A DNA stretch of 32,049 nucleotides from Pelargonium cotyledonis (lineage: Eukaryota > Streptophyta > Magnoliopsida > Geraniales > Geraniaceae), in contig JAYMTA010000298.1 of the NCBI GenBank assembly GCA_036897625.1, positions 1 through 32,049 on the forward strand. Reading direction: 5' to 3'. The translations under genes were made by a program, and so were the position numbers. Positions 1-9,970 of this stretch are shown in pieces (the stretch's first letter is position 1; each line of letters opens with the position of its first letter). A model generated the notes under the pieces. That model was not told the origin of the DNA. It worked only from the letters and a program-made list of their open reading frames with translations, and did no database searches.

Positions 1-170
1 ATGAGGTAAGTGAGACCCAAATACACTAACCAGCACCGGAAGTCACCGGAATCAGAGCAAAGAAGTTTCAAACACCACCACCTGAGTCGCCGCCTTTACC
101 TAACTTGCCGCACAGAAACTCTTTTGCTCTCTGTTTATCACTCAGACCAGATCTGAAGAAAATAATAGGG
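1..170 (-). other. Possible 5' leader of a gene lying left of the window
   Basis: This stretch is clearly richer in G+C than the DNA to its right and, read leftward, resembles a plant 5' leader with CGGCG-rich segments. No long ORF is visible and the window edge cuts it. A plus-strand donor-like GTAAGT at position 6 means it could equally be the end of an exon running rightward. I cannot decide between these. Confidence 0.15.
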
Positions 171-387
171 GTATTTTGGTCTATTCACAATCAGCTTTAA
201 CAGAGTTATAACCTATAGCAATTTGTAAAATTTAGGTGCGTATTTGATTTGATAATAAGTTCTAGCCACTCATTTGATTTAATCTAATAGTTACAGGGGA
301 CATGTGATATTTTCCCTTCTTTTTTTACTACTTATGTTTATAATGAAAAAAATTCAAATTCCAAACACTGAATTTTCATAGCAATTG

Positions 388-440
388 GACGTGAGTCACT
401 CAAAGAATCTCCAGCCCATCTAAAGGATGGATGAAAATAT
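388..440 (+). repeat. Short dispersed repeat, copy 1 (partner near 10217-10262)
   Basis: About 45 bp, from TCACTCAAAGAAT through CAGCCCATCTAAAGGATG, recur almost unchanged near 10223-10260. The similarity stops at both sides. No terminal repeats or target duplications were seen, so the repeat class is unknown. Confidence 0.5.
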
Positions 441-494
441 TTCGATTTTGTTTAGATGTACTACACAACATGAGCAGCTCTTTTTTTTAAACCT

Positions 495-660
495 AAAATC
501 TCACACCACCCGACGCAATGAGATTTAAACTCACGACCACTCACGAGACATCATACTTGAAGTAACAATGTTTCTCATTTCTAAAGAGAACGTCACCCTA
601 AACTCCACCTCATACCGTCGACAATGAAGTTCGAACTTGAGACTTCAAATGGAATTTAAA
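495..660 (-). repeat. SINE-like repeat (family 2), minus copy
   Basis: Read on the minus strand this matches the sequence at 14600-14735. Shared blocks are GTCTC(A/G)AGTTCGA, resembling a Pol III B box, then TTTAGGGTGACG, then ATTGTTACTTC, then ATGATGTCT in the same order. The B-box-like motif suggests a tRNA-derived SINE, but no clear A box was found. The surrounding 181-960 holds nothing else that I can support. Confidence 0.45.
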
Positions 661-1292
661 GTGGCATTAGCCATTTGGCCCAACATGTCAAAAGGATGGG
701 AGGGATGATCAGGAAGATGATGCCATCAAGAGCTAATTAAGTTGGAGAGGACATGAGAAACACCTCCAACAAAGGTTGAAGATGATGATGTAGCTGATAG
801 GCAAGAGCTTGCGACAACACATGGTGAGTAAAAAAAACAGAGTGAAACTTGAGTACTGGTGGCTTGAAATGGAAGCACCAGAAAAGGCCAAACTAGAGTA
901 ATATTTTGAACACATGAACTAATGTTAAATTAAGGAAAACAACTTCTTGCCAATTTATCCACACGCTTATTTTTTAAGCTTACAAGTTAAAAGTGAAGTT
1001 TCTGCAACATTGAGGCAATGAGCCACAAGATCGATCCATCGATATATTACACCGATTTCTCGTTTATTATCATTGTCAAGCAAAAGCAGCTCGTGCCGGA
1101 CTTGGTGGATCACCAAGAAGAAACATATCAAGAAGATGATCGAAAACTGGATACAGTCCCGAAGCCTCGATAATCTCCTCTGCAACTTCAAAGCTCAATA
1201 GCTCTCCCTTCACAAAAACGCTGTGCAGTATAGCCACCGGTATGTTTTCTGGATGTGGCAGTTCTGATTTCCATATGCATATATATATTTAT

Positions 1293-1500
1293 AACTCCAA
1301 TTAGTTTCTGTCACAAATGGAAGTGTGACAAAATATTTATGTCATTGTTTGGGTTGTCACAAATGGTTATATCAGAAATTTCCGTCTCAAATGTGTGTAT
1401 GTGATATATAATATGATTTCTGTCACAATTAATGACGGAACTGTGGCGAAAAGTCTTCTCTCACAAATTTCCGTCACAGTTTGCAATTTTTTTTGTCATT
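1293..1500. mobile_element. Possible CACTA-like MITE in pseudogene intron 4
   Basis: The segment is packed with GTCACAAAT / TTTCCGTCAC motifs in both orientations, like subterminal repeats of CACTA elements. Its ends (AACTCCAA at left, TTTTTTTTGTCAT at right) only weakly resemble CACTACAAGAAA termini. Removing it would leave an intron of about 50 bp, which is short for plants, so the true borders may differ. Confidence 0.35.
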
Positions 1501-1814
1501 ATAAAAAAGTAAGTTCTTACCCTCAGACAGCTTCACAATATCTGGTTCTGGAATATAAACCTTGTTGAAGCTAGCTCCTCCCAGTTTTCTTCTCCCAAAG
1601 AGAGATCATTTCTAGCTGAGTCACTATATATGTTCTTGGAGGGCCTATAGGTGACAAGTCTGTTGCATGTTCTTGGGTCATTTGCCACTTTGATTGTGCA
1701 CACACCAATGTCTCCTTCATAATTTAGCACTCCTTCATAATTTAGCACAGCTAACCACACACACATGCATAGACATTAATGCGTGATTAGTTATTAGTTG
1801 AATATGCAGAAAGA

Positions 1815-2047
1815 GAGTAAAATGAACATCAGTTGACTGATATAAAAGTTATATACAAACAGTTTAATACACTCATTAGCTCAATACTAATCAAAATTAT
1901 GTAATTTTGATAAACATATGGCTTATTTGATCTTTTTGCTCGAAACTAAACTACTGTGTTGAGTTAACGAGTGTATTAAGTTATATAGTTTTAAGTAAAA
2001 CTGATATAACTCTTACATAAGTAAACTGATATTCATTTTATATACTC
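1815..2047. mobile_element. MULE-like MITE in pseudogene intron 3
   Basis: Long imperfect terminal inverted repeats (GAGTAAAATGAACATCAG at left; the right end read backward is GAGTATATAAAATGAATATCAG-like) flank a short centre. The same terminal sequence, with internal CTGATATAA motifs, occurs in the element at 31017-31238. No convincing target duplication remains at this copy. The element accounts for most of the 318-bp intron. Confidence 0.6.
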
Positions 2048-2368
2048 GGATAAATATACACTATATACCTTTGGCTTCACCAGTTCCATACACTGTGATG
2101 GTATTGTCTTGGAGGTTATGTGGATGGAGCAAGTAATTGACAAAGCACCAAAACAATTTGCAGACACAAAATTAAAGTGTATGGGATTCCAGATTGTTCA
2201 ACCACCCTTCTTATCTTCTTTTTCTTGTCAAGAAATGCTTGGAAGGGAGGGAGAGGGCTCATTTTATCTTCTTCACATCCAAAATCTGATGGAAGGAACC
2301 TCTTCGCACCATGCATGCATGACAAAACAAAACAAACTTAATTAGCATCAATCATAAAACATGAAAAT

Positions 2369-2686
2369 TGCTATAAAAATTCTTATTTTTGGTGACATAG
2401 AAAATAAGCCGTCGCCATGAGTTGAGCTTAAAAATAATGATTATTGGACTGACATAGATAAAAGTATAATAATAGTGAAAATTTGGGTTTTTATGCTTTT
2501 GGTGACAACTTTTATGTCTCACAAAGCTATACTTTTCGTGACAAACCAGACGCAGTCGTGCACATGATAGACTAATTTCTGTGACAAGGCATTTGGTTAC
2601 AGCCAAATTATTGACTTTTCCCGACAGGATAAAGGCCGTTTGAGCGACTGGATTGACTGTCGCGGAAAATAAAATTTCTTGTAGTG
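2369..2686. mobile_element. Non-autonomous CACTA element in pseudogene intron 2
   Basis: The right end, read backward, is CACTACAAGAAATTTTATTT, the classical CACTA terminus. The left end TGCTATAAAAATTCTTATTT aligns to it through about 30 bp, with mainly transition differences. The element is about 318 bp and has no coding capacity. The flanking triplets (AAT and ATT) differ by one base, so the 3-bp target duplication is only approximate. Confidence 0.65.
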
Positions 2687-2710
2687 ATTATTTCTCTTTT
2701 AATATATTTA

Positions 2711-2845
2711 TACTATAAGAAACTGAGTCAAAATGAGTCGCAAAGTCATTTTCGACGTCCGCATAAACGCAACGACGTCGCAGATCAAGAATTTGCAATG
2801 TGACGCCCGTGACGTCGCAAATTAATAGGTATGTTTCTTGCAGTG
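2711..2845. mobile_element. Short CACTA-type MITE in pseudogene intron 2
   Basis: This 135-bp segment begins TACTATAAGAAAC and ends GTTTCTTGCAGTG, an inverted pair matching CACTA termini with a mutated first base. The interior is rich in CGACGTC-type motifs (GACGTCGCA in both orientations), typical of subterminal repeats. Flanking triplets TTA and GTA differ at one position. It lies 24 bp from the 318-bp CACTA element in the same intron. Confidence 0.6.
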
Positions 2846-3309
2846 GTACAAGGTACACTTACCTTAATGTTACCAGCCAGTTTGATGGCATCAATGATTT
2901 TGAGCTGATCTAAAACTTGAGGGTAAGCCAGAGCAGAGATCACCACATCTACTTCCCTCAACACTTGAACCATCTTCTCTTCTTCCTCCAATTCCCCCTA
3001 CAATTTCAAATACACAAACAATACATAAAACTTCACATCTTTTTATTATATCAGCAAGTGCATCAACATCGAAACTCAAAACTGTGAAACTTCAACGACA
3101 ACTTATATAGAAAATGGAGTTGGCACTTGAATAACGGTGACACCCATGGAAAGAAACTCATGGCGCGGATCAGGCTTGGACGATGAATTCGGACGAGCAT
3201 AAACAAAAGTTGGATGGCCTAAAAGGACACTGGCTTTAACCACGTATTTGCCAATGTAGCCAGTTCCACCAAATATCAGGATCCTGCTCTTTGCTTCTAA
3301 ATTGTTCAT

Positions 3310-4289
3310 TTTTGCTATCTTCTCTAGTTATGAGCAAATACATATTTGTAGGGGTGATAATTAGTGATTATTTATCATACTGAAATTTAATAATGGTATC
3401 ACACATATTTGTTAAACGTTACTATCCGTTTTTATTGGGTCTGACTTTCAACTAAATAATTAAAAATGTAATCACCAATGCAAATCATGTGAGGTTTAAT
3501 GATTTTAAGAATATGTTAACTCAAATTTAAGCAGTTAGTTGTGTTTTAATAAAATTAAACACGCATATTAAGGGTTGACAATTTACTTAGTCATGTGCCC
3601 AACACATGATCAATTTATTTTTGAAATCTCCAAAATGCTCTTTATTTTATCCATCTTCTTCAACTTAACTTCTCCGGTAAATTTATAGACTCGCCGGAAA
3701 CTTCATGAACTCGCCGAAAATTTATAAACTCGGATTTGTTATTAAATTAATTTCAAACCAAATAGCCAAATCCCAATAAAATACAAAATGAACTGAATCA
3801 AAATCAAAATCAAAATCAAAATGAACCAAATTGAAATTCATACCACAAAAATAATCTTAAGAAACATTTAGATATAAAAGAATAAAAGACATTCACATCC
3901 TCGTCGCACCACCACCAAATTTCATCTTTTTCTTTGTCTCTTACTTTTGAAACACCCTTTGTCCTAAACACCAACTTCTCAAACTTCCAACCCTTGCTCC
4001 AGATCATCGTCAGCCATGCCATCGTCACTGACTTTGTCCTGCATTCCACCATGGTATGCACTTCATCTCCCCGTTGTTAGTCAGTTAGATGAGTTAGGTT
4101 AATGAGTTAAATGAGTTAGGGTTTGTTTGGAAAGAAGGGTAAATTCGTCATTTTACATTATAGTTAACTGTGTTAGTGACAGAATGAACTCTCCAAATCA
4201 TATGATAGTCAAAAGTTGGAATAATTAGTTCAAGAGTGTCAACTGAAAATAGAAGTTTACCATAAAATGTTCATTTGTAATTACCTCTA
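3310..4289. other. Gene-free stretch upstream of the pseudogene
   Basis: AT-rich DNA with short scattered ORFs that I do not recognise. A small internal repetition, ACTCGCCG(G)AAA, occurs near 3689-3720. The region must contain whatever remains of the pseudogene promoter, but I can identify no specific element. Confidence 0.5.
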
Positions 4290-4562
4290 GGTTGTGTTTG
4301 GAAAACATACATTTGATTTGAAATTCGTCATTTAAAATTTTGAATTTGAAATGTTGTATTTTAAATACAAATATAATGTTTGGAAAAACATAAAATTTCA
4401 AATGACAAGGTATGAGCTGTTATTTGAAATCTCATGTGCAAAGCATGTTTTGAAAGCCATTAAATTTCACTCAAATCTAAATCCAAATTCTTGGAGTTTC
4501 CAAATACCTCAATTGATTCAAATCCAGCATTTCAAATCAAATAAAGGTTTCCAAACACACCA
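4290..4562. mobile_element. Tourist/PIF-Harbinger-like MITE
   Basis: The left terminus GGTTGTGTTTGGAAAA is inverted at the right end (TTTCCAAACACACCA), and the subterminal ATTTGATTTGAA is also inverted. The element is flanked on both sides by the triplet CTA (4287-4289 and 4563-4565). TIRs containing TGTTTGG and a 3-bp target duplication fit Tourist-like elements. The 71-codon ORF within it is not a gene. Confidence 0.65.
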
Positions 4563-4657
4563 CTAAATTATACTCACACTAGTTCATGCTTTCACGATTT
4601 GTGAGACATATTTTTAATATATTTTATTTTATAATTTTATGTTGTACATTCCACTTG

Positions 4658-4660
<3 letters not shown>

Positions 4661-4717
<57 letters not shown>
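4661..4717. repeat. Compound microsatellite (TA)n(GA)n
   Basis: About 30 bp of TA repeats run directly into about 27 bp of GA repeats. A shorter mirror arrangement, (CT)n(TA)n(GA)n, occurs at 4942-4966, so the two could pair as an inverted repeat. Nothing else is recognisable in 4563-5330. Confidence 0.95.
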
Positions 4718-5332
4718 CACCTAGTAAGGATTAAGGTTCTTGTTTCGGGAGCTCATAGATTCCTAATTTAATTCTTTTGGCTTACTCTGGACTATATTTT
4801 ATGGTAGAAACATCTCCACACGTAAGAGCACAAACACTAGATTAATTGAAGTTAAAATTAATTGGTTAGACTAATATTCCAATAAAATTGCTTGACACTT
4901 TATTAAAAAAAAAATTACTTTTGTCGTTCCGCTCAAACAAATCTCTCTCTCTCTATATATAGAGAGGATTCTAAGCCATAACTAGATGTTGTCCCGTTTG
5001 CACGGTATAAACAATATACTACATTTGAGTACAATATTAGTGTATTGTCTTCATAGTCAAAGTAAGAATTTTTAATCCATTTTTATTATAATAAAAAAGT
5101 GCTATAAAAAATCACATATATTAAATCACTGAAAATAGGTGATAAATATATAAACTAACACGTGAAAGTGATTGTCCTTTACAGTCACAATAAAACAAAA
5201 AACCATAAGGTATTGTATTATTTGAAATTAATTAAATGACAGCTTGATATATAATTGAGTAAAAGCATGTAAAATAATGAAAAAAATTGTTCAATATTAC
5301 GATAATTATTTATGCTTCGATATATTTTATGT

Positions 5333-5550
5333 TATGAGGTATTAATAGTATACCTCAACTAATTAATTATGAGGTATGAGTATCTAAATAACTGTCAACT
5401 AATTATATATATTATGAGGTATTAATAGTATACTACGAATATATATATATGAGGTATTAATAGTGTACCATGAATTAATAGTATTAAAAGAATTATAGAG
5501 TGTAAATATATTTATGAGGTATGAGTATCTAAATAACTGTCAACTAATTA
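5333..5550 (+). repeat. Interspersed local direct repeats
   Basis: Two motifs alternate. TATGAGGTATTAATAGT occurs at about 5333, 5413 and 5448. A 38-bp motif beginning TATGAGGTATGAGTATCTAA occurs at 5368-5405 and again at 5513-5550. Both begin TATGAGGTAT, suggesting local duplication from a common unit. I see no gene in 5551-6250. Confidence 0.8.
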
Positions 5551-6258
5551 ATTTGCATATAGTATGAAACTTAAATAAAATACTTCTTCATTTGGTCAAT
5601 AGTCATTCAATTGATTAATCGTTCAAATGTAGCTTTACCGTCATTGTTTGTCCAATTGTTGGCTCCAAATGCTCAATATACCTTAAAAAATGCTTTCTAT
5701 TAATCCAAATTGATATTTGAACTACCGTTTCTCAGTAATTGTCATTGGATTTTCATATGTGAAAAAAATAAATAGCAATATAAGAACTCCAATTAGCACA
5801 TTGTTATTTGGATACTAAACAATATAAAAATTTATTTTGAAGAAAAAATGAAAAAGCTGTGACTATTGTGAAGAAAAAATGGATTATTTTTTTTGGCAAA
5901 AAAAATAGATTAGATATTTTTTTTATTAGTTGAAAACCTGAGATCTCTAATCTTAACCGTTTAGCACAACCTGATTTGATAATAAATTAGATATTATATG
6001 TTAAGTAAGGGCATAAATACAATTGTTGTGAGTCGTGGCTTATCTGAATTGGTTGGCACATATATAGTAAAGTGAAAATAAAAAATAAAAATAAAAACCT
6101 ACATGTACCCCATTTCATCTCAAATGAGTTGTTTCAATGTATCATATGCAACTAACCTCCTCTCTTCATCCAATTCCGTCACAAATGAAAAGAAAAAAAA
6201 TCTTAACATGGCTTTAATAAATGATCAACAAAAATCATTGTTCAAGCATCTCTGTTGC

Positions 6259-6303
6259 CAATTGTGATTGTGATTGTGATTGTGATTGTAATTGTAATTG
6301 TGT
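6259..6303 (+). repeat. Hexanucleotide microsatellite (ATTGTG)n
   Basis: Roughly seven tandem units of ATTGTG/ATTGTA. The short ORF reading through it as alternating Ile/Val is a product of the repeat. The region 6304-6920 has no recognisable feature. Confidence 0.95.
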
Positions 6304-6920
6304 TTGATTCAAAGATGAAAATGAAAGGAGTTTTTCTATATTACAAAACTGAAAATAAAAATTCAACCAACAAATTTACAAAGCTTTATATATTAACTTG
6401 TCAAATGCAAATTGCAATTTTAATTAAGTTCACATACAAATATCAATTGCAATTCTTTCTTCTATTATGCTGTAAATGTCTTAAGGTCTGCTCCATGAAC
6501 AGTCCGGCAAAGCATCAATCTAAGATCATTCCAACAATGGTTCAAAAATAATAAGATAATTCAAACCATCAATCTGAGATACCATGTTGCACATGCATGT
6601 ATCCTACATATAAAAGAATTTGTCGATAATTCATAATAACACTAAAAATAGGGCCAACCATTCTCTTTTGTTCCGCATACGATGGTTCTACACAATTCTT
6701 ATCTGAGAAAAAAGAGTGCAGTTAAAAGAGAAAATAACTGAAAGAAAAGAAACTGCTAGCTATATGTGTGGGTTAGTGGTTCTGAAAATTTTAATTCAGA
6801 ATAATATTTTACAACTAAAAAAGAGAATAATATTTTAGAAAATAAAAAATTGTCTAAAATCTGAGGAAGTGACATGTCTCAAGTTTATTACTCCTTTATA
6901 TATATTAATAGATTTTCTTT

Positions 6921-7075
6921 TGGCTTAAATTAAGTCAAGAATAAGGTGACGACACTTTTTTAAGAATCATAAATTTGGACGGATCGTTTCGTTTTCACCA
7001 ATTTATTTAAGTGAGTTTAAATGAAATTTAATAAGGTGTCATTACCTTATTAATTTAGCTTAGTTTAAACTATAA
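6921..7075. mobile_element. Diverged relative of the 31-kb MULE-like MITE
   Basis: Inverted blocks AATAAGGTGACGACAC (left) and GTGTCATTACCTTATT (right) surround a centre similar to 31080-31180: GGACGGATCG versus CAGACGGGTCG, then TTTAAGTGAGTTTAAATGAAATT versus a matching segment. It is therefore an older member of the same family, without identifiable ends. Confidence 0.5.
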
Positions 7076-7336
7076 AATATTTGTATTAGATTCCTTTTAT
7101 ATATATAATATTTCATGTGTGCCTTGCTTTGTTATTGTATACTAAAATATATTGAGATGAGTGGACTGTAATTGTTTTGAAAAGTCTTTCTTAATTAATA
7201 TATATTTTTTTTAATTTGTTGTTTATGTCTCAGTTGTGCGTTGAAAAATACAGGAGTGATGGATGTATCCTCGTACCATGGGATTAATGAAAGTGCATGT
7301 GCTTTAAATTTTTGTTTAATTCTTACCTATATAATA

Positions 7337-7556
7337 TTCCATCCGTTTCAAATTTAGTGTCCTGTTTGTCTAAATCTTTTGTAGTACAATGAATGTTTTG
7401 TTTCTATTTTTAAGTTATTATATTATTATTTTTTTCATATTATATTTATCACTTATGCACATAGACATATCGACACATGGAGTGTACTAAATTATCTTGT
7501 AATTCTTAATTTTTGCAAAAAATAGAATCAAAACACTCATTTTGAGACGGATGAAG
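7337..7556. mobile_element. Stowaway-like MITE 1 (220 bp)
   Basis: The termini TTCCATCCGTTTCAAATTTA and ACGGATGAAG (inverted) are the degenerate CTCCCTCCGT Stowaway terminus. TA dinucleotides flank both sides (7335-7336 and 7557-7558). It has no coding capacity and is more diverged than the copy 70 bp to its right. Confidence 0.75.
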
Positions 7557-7626
7557 TAGTTTAGTAGCGTCTACATGGACAATACAATACAAGTCATTTT
7601 CTAGTTAAATTACTTGATAAATAATA

Positions 7627-7868
7627 CTCTCTCCGTCCCAAAATGAGTGTCCTCTTTTCTATTTTGAGAAAAATTAAGGAGAAGTTAGTTATTGTGATAT
7701 GTTTACTATTGTATCCTTATGATTATGTGATGAGAGATTCTAACTAGCATTTTATAAGGGTATTATTGATAATTTATGCATAACTAATTTACTCGAAAAG
7801 GAAACAAGACACTCATTTTAGGACAAAAATGAAATTGAAACAAGACACTCATTTTGGGACCGAGGGAG
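7627..7868. mobile_element. Stowaway-like MITE 2 (242 bp)
   Basis: The left end CTCTCTCCGTCCCAAAATGA is inverted at the right end (TCATTTTGGGACCGAGGGAG) with only a few mismatches. The TA target duplications are at 7625-7626 and 7869-7870. An additional internal copy of ACACTCATTTT near 7809 extends the terminal repeat. Confidence 0.85.
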
Positions 7869-8136
7869 TAACATTTAGATCTCTTTTATATTTACAATTA
7901 ATTAAATAATTAATGAAACAACGGACACTAGAGAGAAACTCGATGACGTCACGCCGTAACCCTATTCCGCAGCCGTCACGCGCCGCTGCTTAGCCTTCTC
8001 GCCGCGGCCCCACCCCTCCCTCCCTGCCGGAGGGGGAAGCCGCCCCGTCTCTAGCCGTCGCTCTGGTCGGAAGGTTAATGGCCACCGTTCACCGTCTTCC
8101 TCTGTTGTTTTATTTTTCGGAAACCTCCCCTCTACT

Positions 8137-9186
8137 ATGAATCAAGCCTGGCTCAGGAACATCGAGCGCAAGCATGCTTTTGTTCTGGATTGCAATATTG
8201 TGCGAAACCCTAACAAGCAGGGCAAGTTCTTTGGTTTTGTTCATCTAGCAAACTCACAGGACGCTTCTAGGGTTCGCCAAATTTTTAATGGTACCATGAT
8301 TCTCGATTACCGATTGATAGTGGACTGGGCTCGGGGTTCCTCCCAATCAAATCCAAGCAACTCAAGGCGTTTCTCTAGCCGGAAACAGCATGCACAGCCC
8401 GCACAAAAGCCTGCTCCTGTCCCCGTCTCCTCCTTTGCCTCTACTACAGGGAACGCTACGAACCCTAGCTTTCGTAAAGGCTTCCGTACTCACTCCATAC
8501 TTGATTCTCTTCTATGGAGTATCTTGGCTATCTCCCGCGACTTAGAGTCAGTCTCCGCCCTCAATGAATCTATCGCCTCGATTGGAGATACTAGTATTTC
8601 AATTCATTCATTAGGTAATCGGGTGTTCGTTATATCCTTCCCGGATGAGAAAACAATGAAAACAATGAAAGAGTCGAACTGGTCTTGGTTGTCGCACTGG
8701 TTTGCTCACTTTTATGACTGGAATGGATTGAAGCGTCAAGGGGGTCGGTATGTTTGGCTTTCCATTCGAGGGACTCCGTTGCATGCAAATACGTTCAAGG
8801 AAATAGCTAAGCAATTTGGTGATCCTATATATATTCATCCTGAATCATTAAATGGGAAATGCTTTGATCAAGCCATCGTTTTGGTTCATTGCTCTAATTT
8901 TAAGCCACTCTTAAAGCACTCAGCGTTAAAATTAGGACGCTCTTCTTTCCCTTTATCTGTGTCCGAGGTCTCCGGTCTGGACCTGCCGTCTTTCTCCGGC
9001 GTCTCTGACTGGTTTGACATCTCCTCTCTGCCCGAGGATAATGTTCCCAAGCCTCCAGGACTTCCTGATGTTGTTGAAAATTCTTCAAATCAGAATACAG
9101 GTTACAACTCAGTTGGAATCTGGATCCAAGAATATTGGGCTTTCAACCAAACTTCCGGCCCAGGTTGCTTCTCCTCCCTTAACTAG
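8137..9186 (+). CDS. LINE ORF1 remnant: RRM-containing nucleic-acid-binding protein
   Basis: In the element this protein would bind the LINE RNA. The ATG at 8137 is the first in frame, but the RRM begins upstream of it: the RNP2-like VVLFFGNLP is encoded at about 8107-8133 in the same open frame, with no ATG back to an in-frame stop near 7957. RNP1 is GKFFGFVHL, about residues 30-38. After a Ser/Pro/Ala-rich linker (about residues 68-115), the region around residues 165-270 (WLSHWFAHFYDWNGL, YVWLSIRGTPLHANTF) resembles the domain of unknown function common in plant LINE ORF1/gag-like proteins. The frame ends at 9186, but similar coding appears to continue in another frame to about 9364, so the 3' part is probably frameshifted. 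It has lost its proper start and is not a host gene. Confidence 0.7.
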   Translation: MNQAWLRNIERKHAFVLDCNIVRNPNKQGKFFGFVHLANSQDASRVRQIFNGTMILDYRLIVDWARGSSQSNPSNSRRFSSRKQHAQPAQKPAPVPVSSFASTTGNATNPSFRKGFRTHSILDSLLWSILAISRDLESVSALNESIASIGDTSISIHSLGNRVFVISFPDEKTMKTMKESNWSWLSHWFAHFYDWNGLKRQGGRYVWLSIRGTPLHANTFKEIAKQFGDPIYIHPESLNGKCFDQAIVLVHCSNFKPLLKHSALKLGRSSFPLSVSEVSGLDLPSFSGVSDWFDISSLPEDNVPKPPGLPDVVENSSNQNTGYNSVGIWIQEYWAFNQTSGPGCFSSLN

Positions 9187-9394
9187 CAACGTTTCCCTAC
9201 CTCCCAAGTCTCGCAAGTATAATTCCAAAGCCATTGTTAGAAGCGAGGACATCTCTTCACCAACTCAATCTAGAGAGGCAGTTTGGGATATTTGCCAGGT
9301 TATCGGTTCGGAACCCGTCATTAAAGAAAAGCTTCGGGGAACCGAAGCTGCTCCTCACGTGTAAGAGCTTCGTCGCTGCGCCAACCGCCTTGTC

Positions 9395-9716
9395 ATGGGT
9401 TTACTTTCATGGAACATCCGAGGGGTTATGGCGCAGCATAAACGGGACAGGCTTAGGTCCCTAAGATTCAGTCTCTGTCCTCTTTTTCAATTACGAGCTT
9501 CTGGCAACATCAGTCGTTACAATTTCTTATCTCGCCGTCTATTTGTCCATCGGGGGGTATTCTTTCTCTTTGGGACTCGTCGGTTTTTTCTCTATCATCG
9601 TCAGTGATTGAGAGGAACTTCATTGCTATGATTGGTTTTTGGAGGGAGTTTGAGTGTCAATGCATTCTTATCAACGTCTATGCACCGTCTTCCGAGCAGA
9701 ACCGCATTACCACTTG
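9395..9716 (+). pseudogene. LINE ORF2 fragment: N-terminal endonuclease domain
   Basis: ORF2 opens with ATG at 9395 and the signature LLSWNIRG of apurinic-like endonucleases that nick target DNA. After about 24 residues the frame shifts. The continuation is read in another frame from before 9535 (SPSICPSGGILSLWDSS), through FIAMIGFW, to CILINVYAPSSEQNR near 9706. Those motifs match the middle of the endonuclease fold, but the C-terminal catalytic half is missing. The break at about 9716 marks the left edge of the internal deletion. Confidence 0.75.
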
Positions 9717-9839
9717 CTGCTGCTATGTCCGTGGTCGGTGAAGGTTAGGTCGGGAGTTTTATCTTGGTGCGGAGTGCTCTCGGTAATGCCAAAATTTTGC
9801 TCTGCGTTGTTGGATCTTTTGCTCGGAAATTCGCTTGGC

Positions 9840-9970
9840 GGTAAACTTTGGGAGGCTACGTGTCATGCTACTTTATGGTCATACGGCTGGCTCGTAATGG
9901 TCTCGTTTTTGAGGACAAATTTCCGGCTGTGGAGGATACTATTATTCGTATTCAGGCTTTTATCATATTT
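9840..9970 (+). pseudogene. LINE ORF2 fragment: C-terminal zf-RVT-like end
   Basis: Read from about 9846, the frame gives LWEATCHATLWSIRL-like text and then ARNGLVFEDKFPAVED. This resembles the zinc-binding region that follows the reverse transcriptase in plant LINE ORF2 proteins (typically ...LWxxWxxRNxxxF...). A stop ends it before the 3' UTR. Everything between the endonuclease fragment and here, including the whole reverse transcriptase, is missing. Confidence 0.6.

Larger units (their letters stand above)
1076..3309 (-). pseudogene. Isoflavone-reductase-like / eugenol synthase-like pseudogene (NmrA-like SDR)
   Basis: Family members are cytosolic NADPH-dependent reductases of phenylpropanoid metabolism (PCBER, isoflavone reductase, eugenol/isoeugenol synthase). 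Exons on the minus strand are 3127-3309, 2863-2997, 2069-2301, 1521-1750 and 1076-1263, with GT-AG borders and matching phases. Exon 1 starts with ATG and carries the Rossmann motif GGTGYIGKYVV. Exon 2 has [19 protein letters not shown]. Exon 3 has [12 protein letters not shown] and the conserved-lysine region [11 protein letters not shown]. Exon 4 has [13 protein letters not shown], and exon 5 has IPVAILHSVFVKG and the C-terminal ARAAF. Damage: exon 3 shifts frame after GIPYT (about 2172-2178) and again near 2142. Exon 4 has an 18-bp tandem duplication (1713-1748, duplicating VLNYEG) and two apparent 4-bp insertions (about 1619-1626 and 1570-1577). The net frame is not restored, so no full-length protein is expected. 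Which enzyme of the family it derives from cannot be settled here. Confidence 0.88.

Noticed and set aside
2116-2345. Overlapping plus- and minus-strand ORFs suggesting separate small genes
   Set aside because: The minus frame is exon 3 of the reductase pseudogene; the plus frame is its antisense shadow.
3816-4061. 81-aa minus-strand ORF rich in Trp and Lys
   Set aside because: No recognisable family, no exon-like continuation, and low-complexity surroundings; probably chance.
6255-6551. 98-aa ORF beginning with Ile-Val repeats
   Set aside because: It starts inside the (ATTGTG)n microsatellite and has no similarity beyond it.
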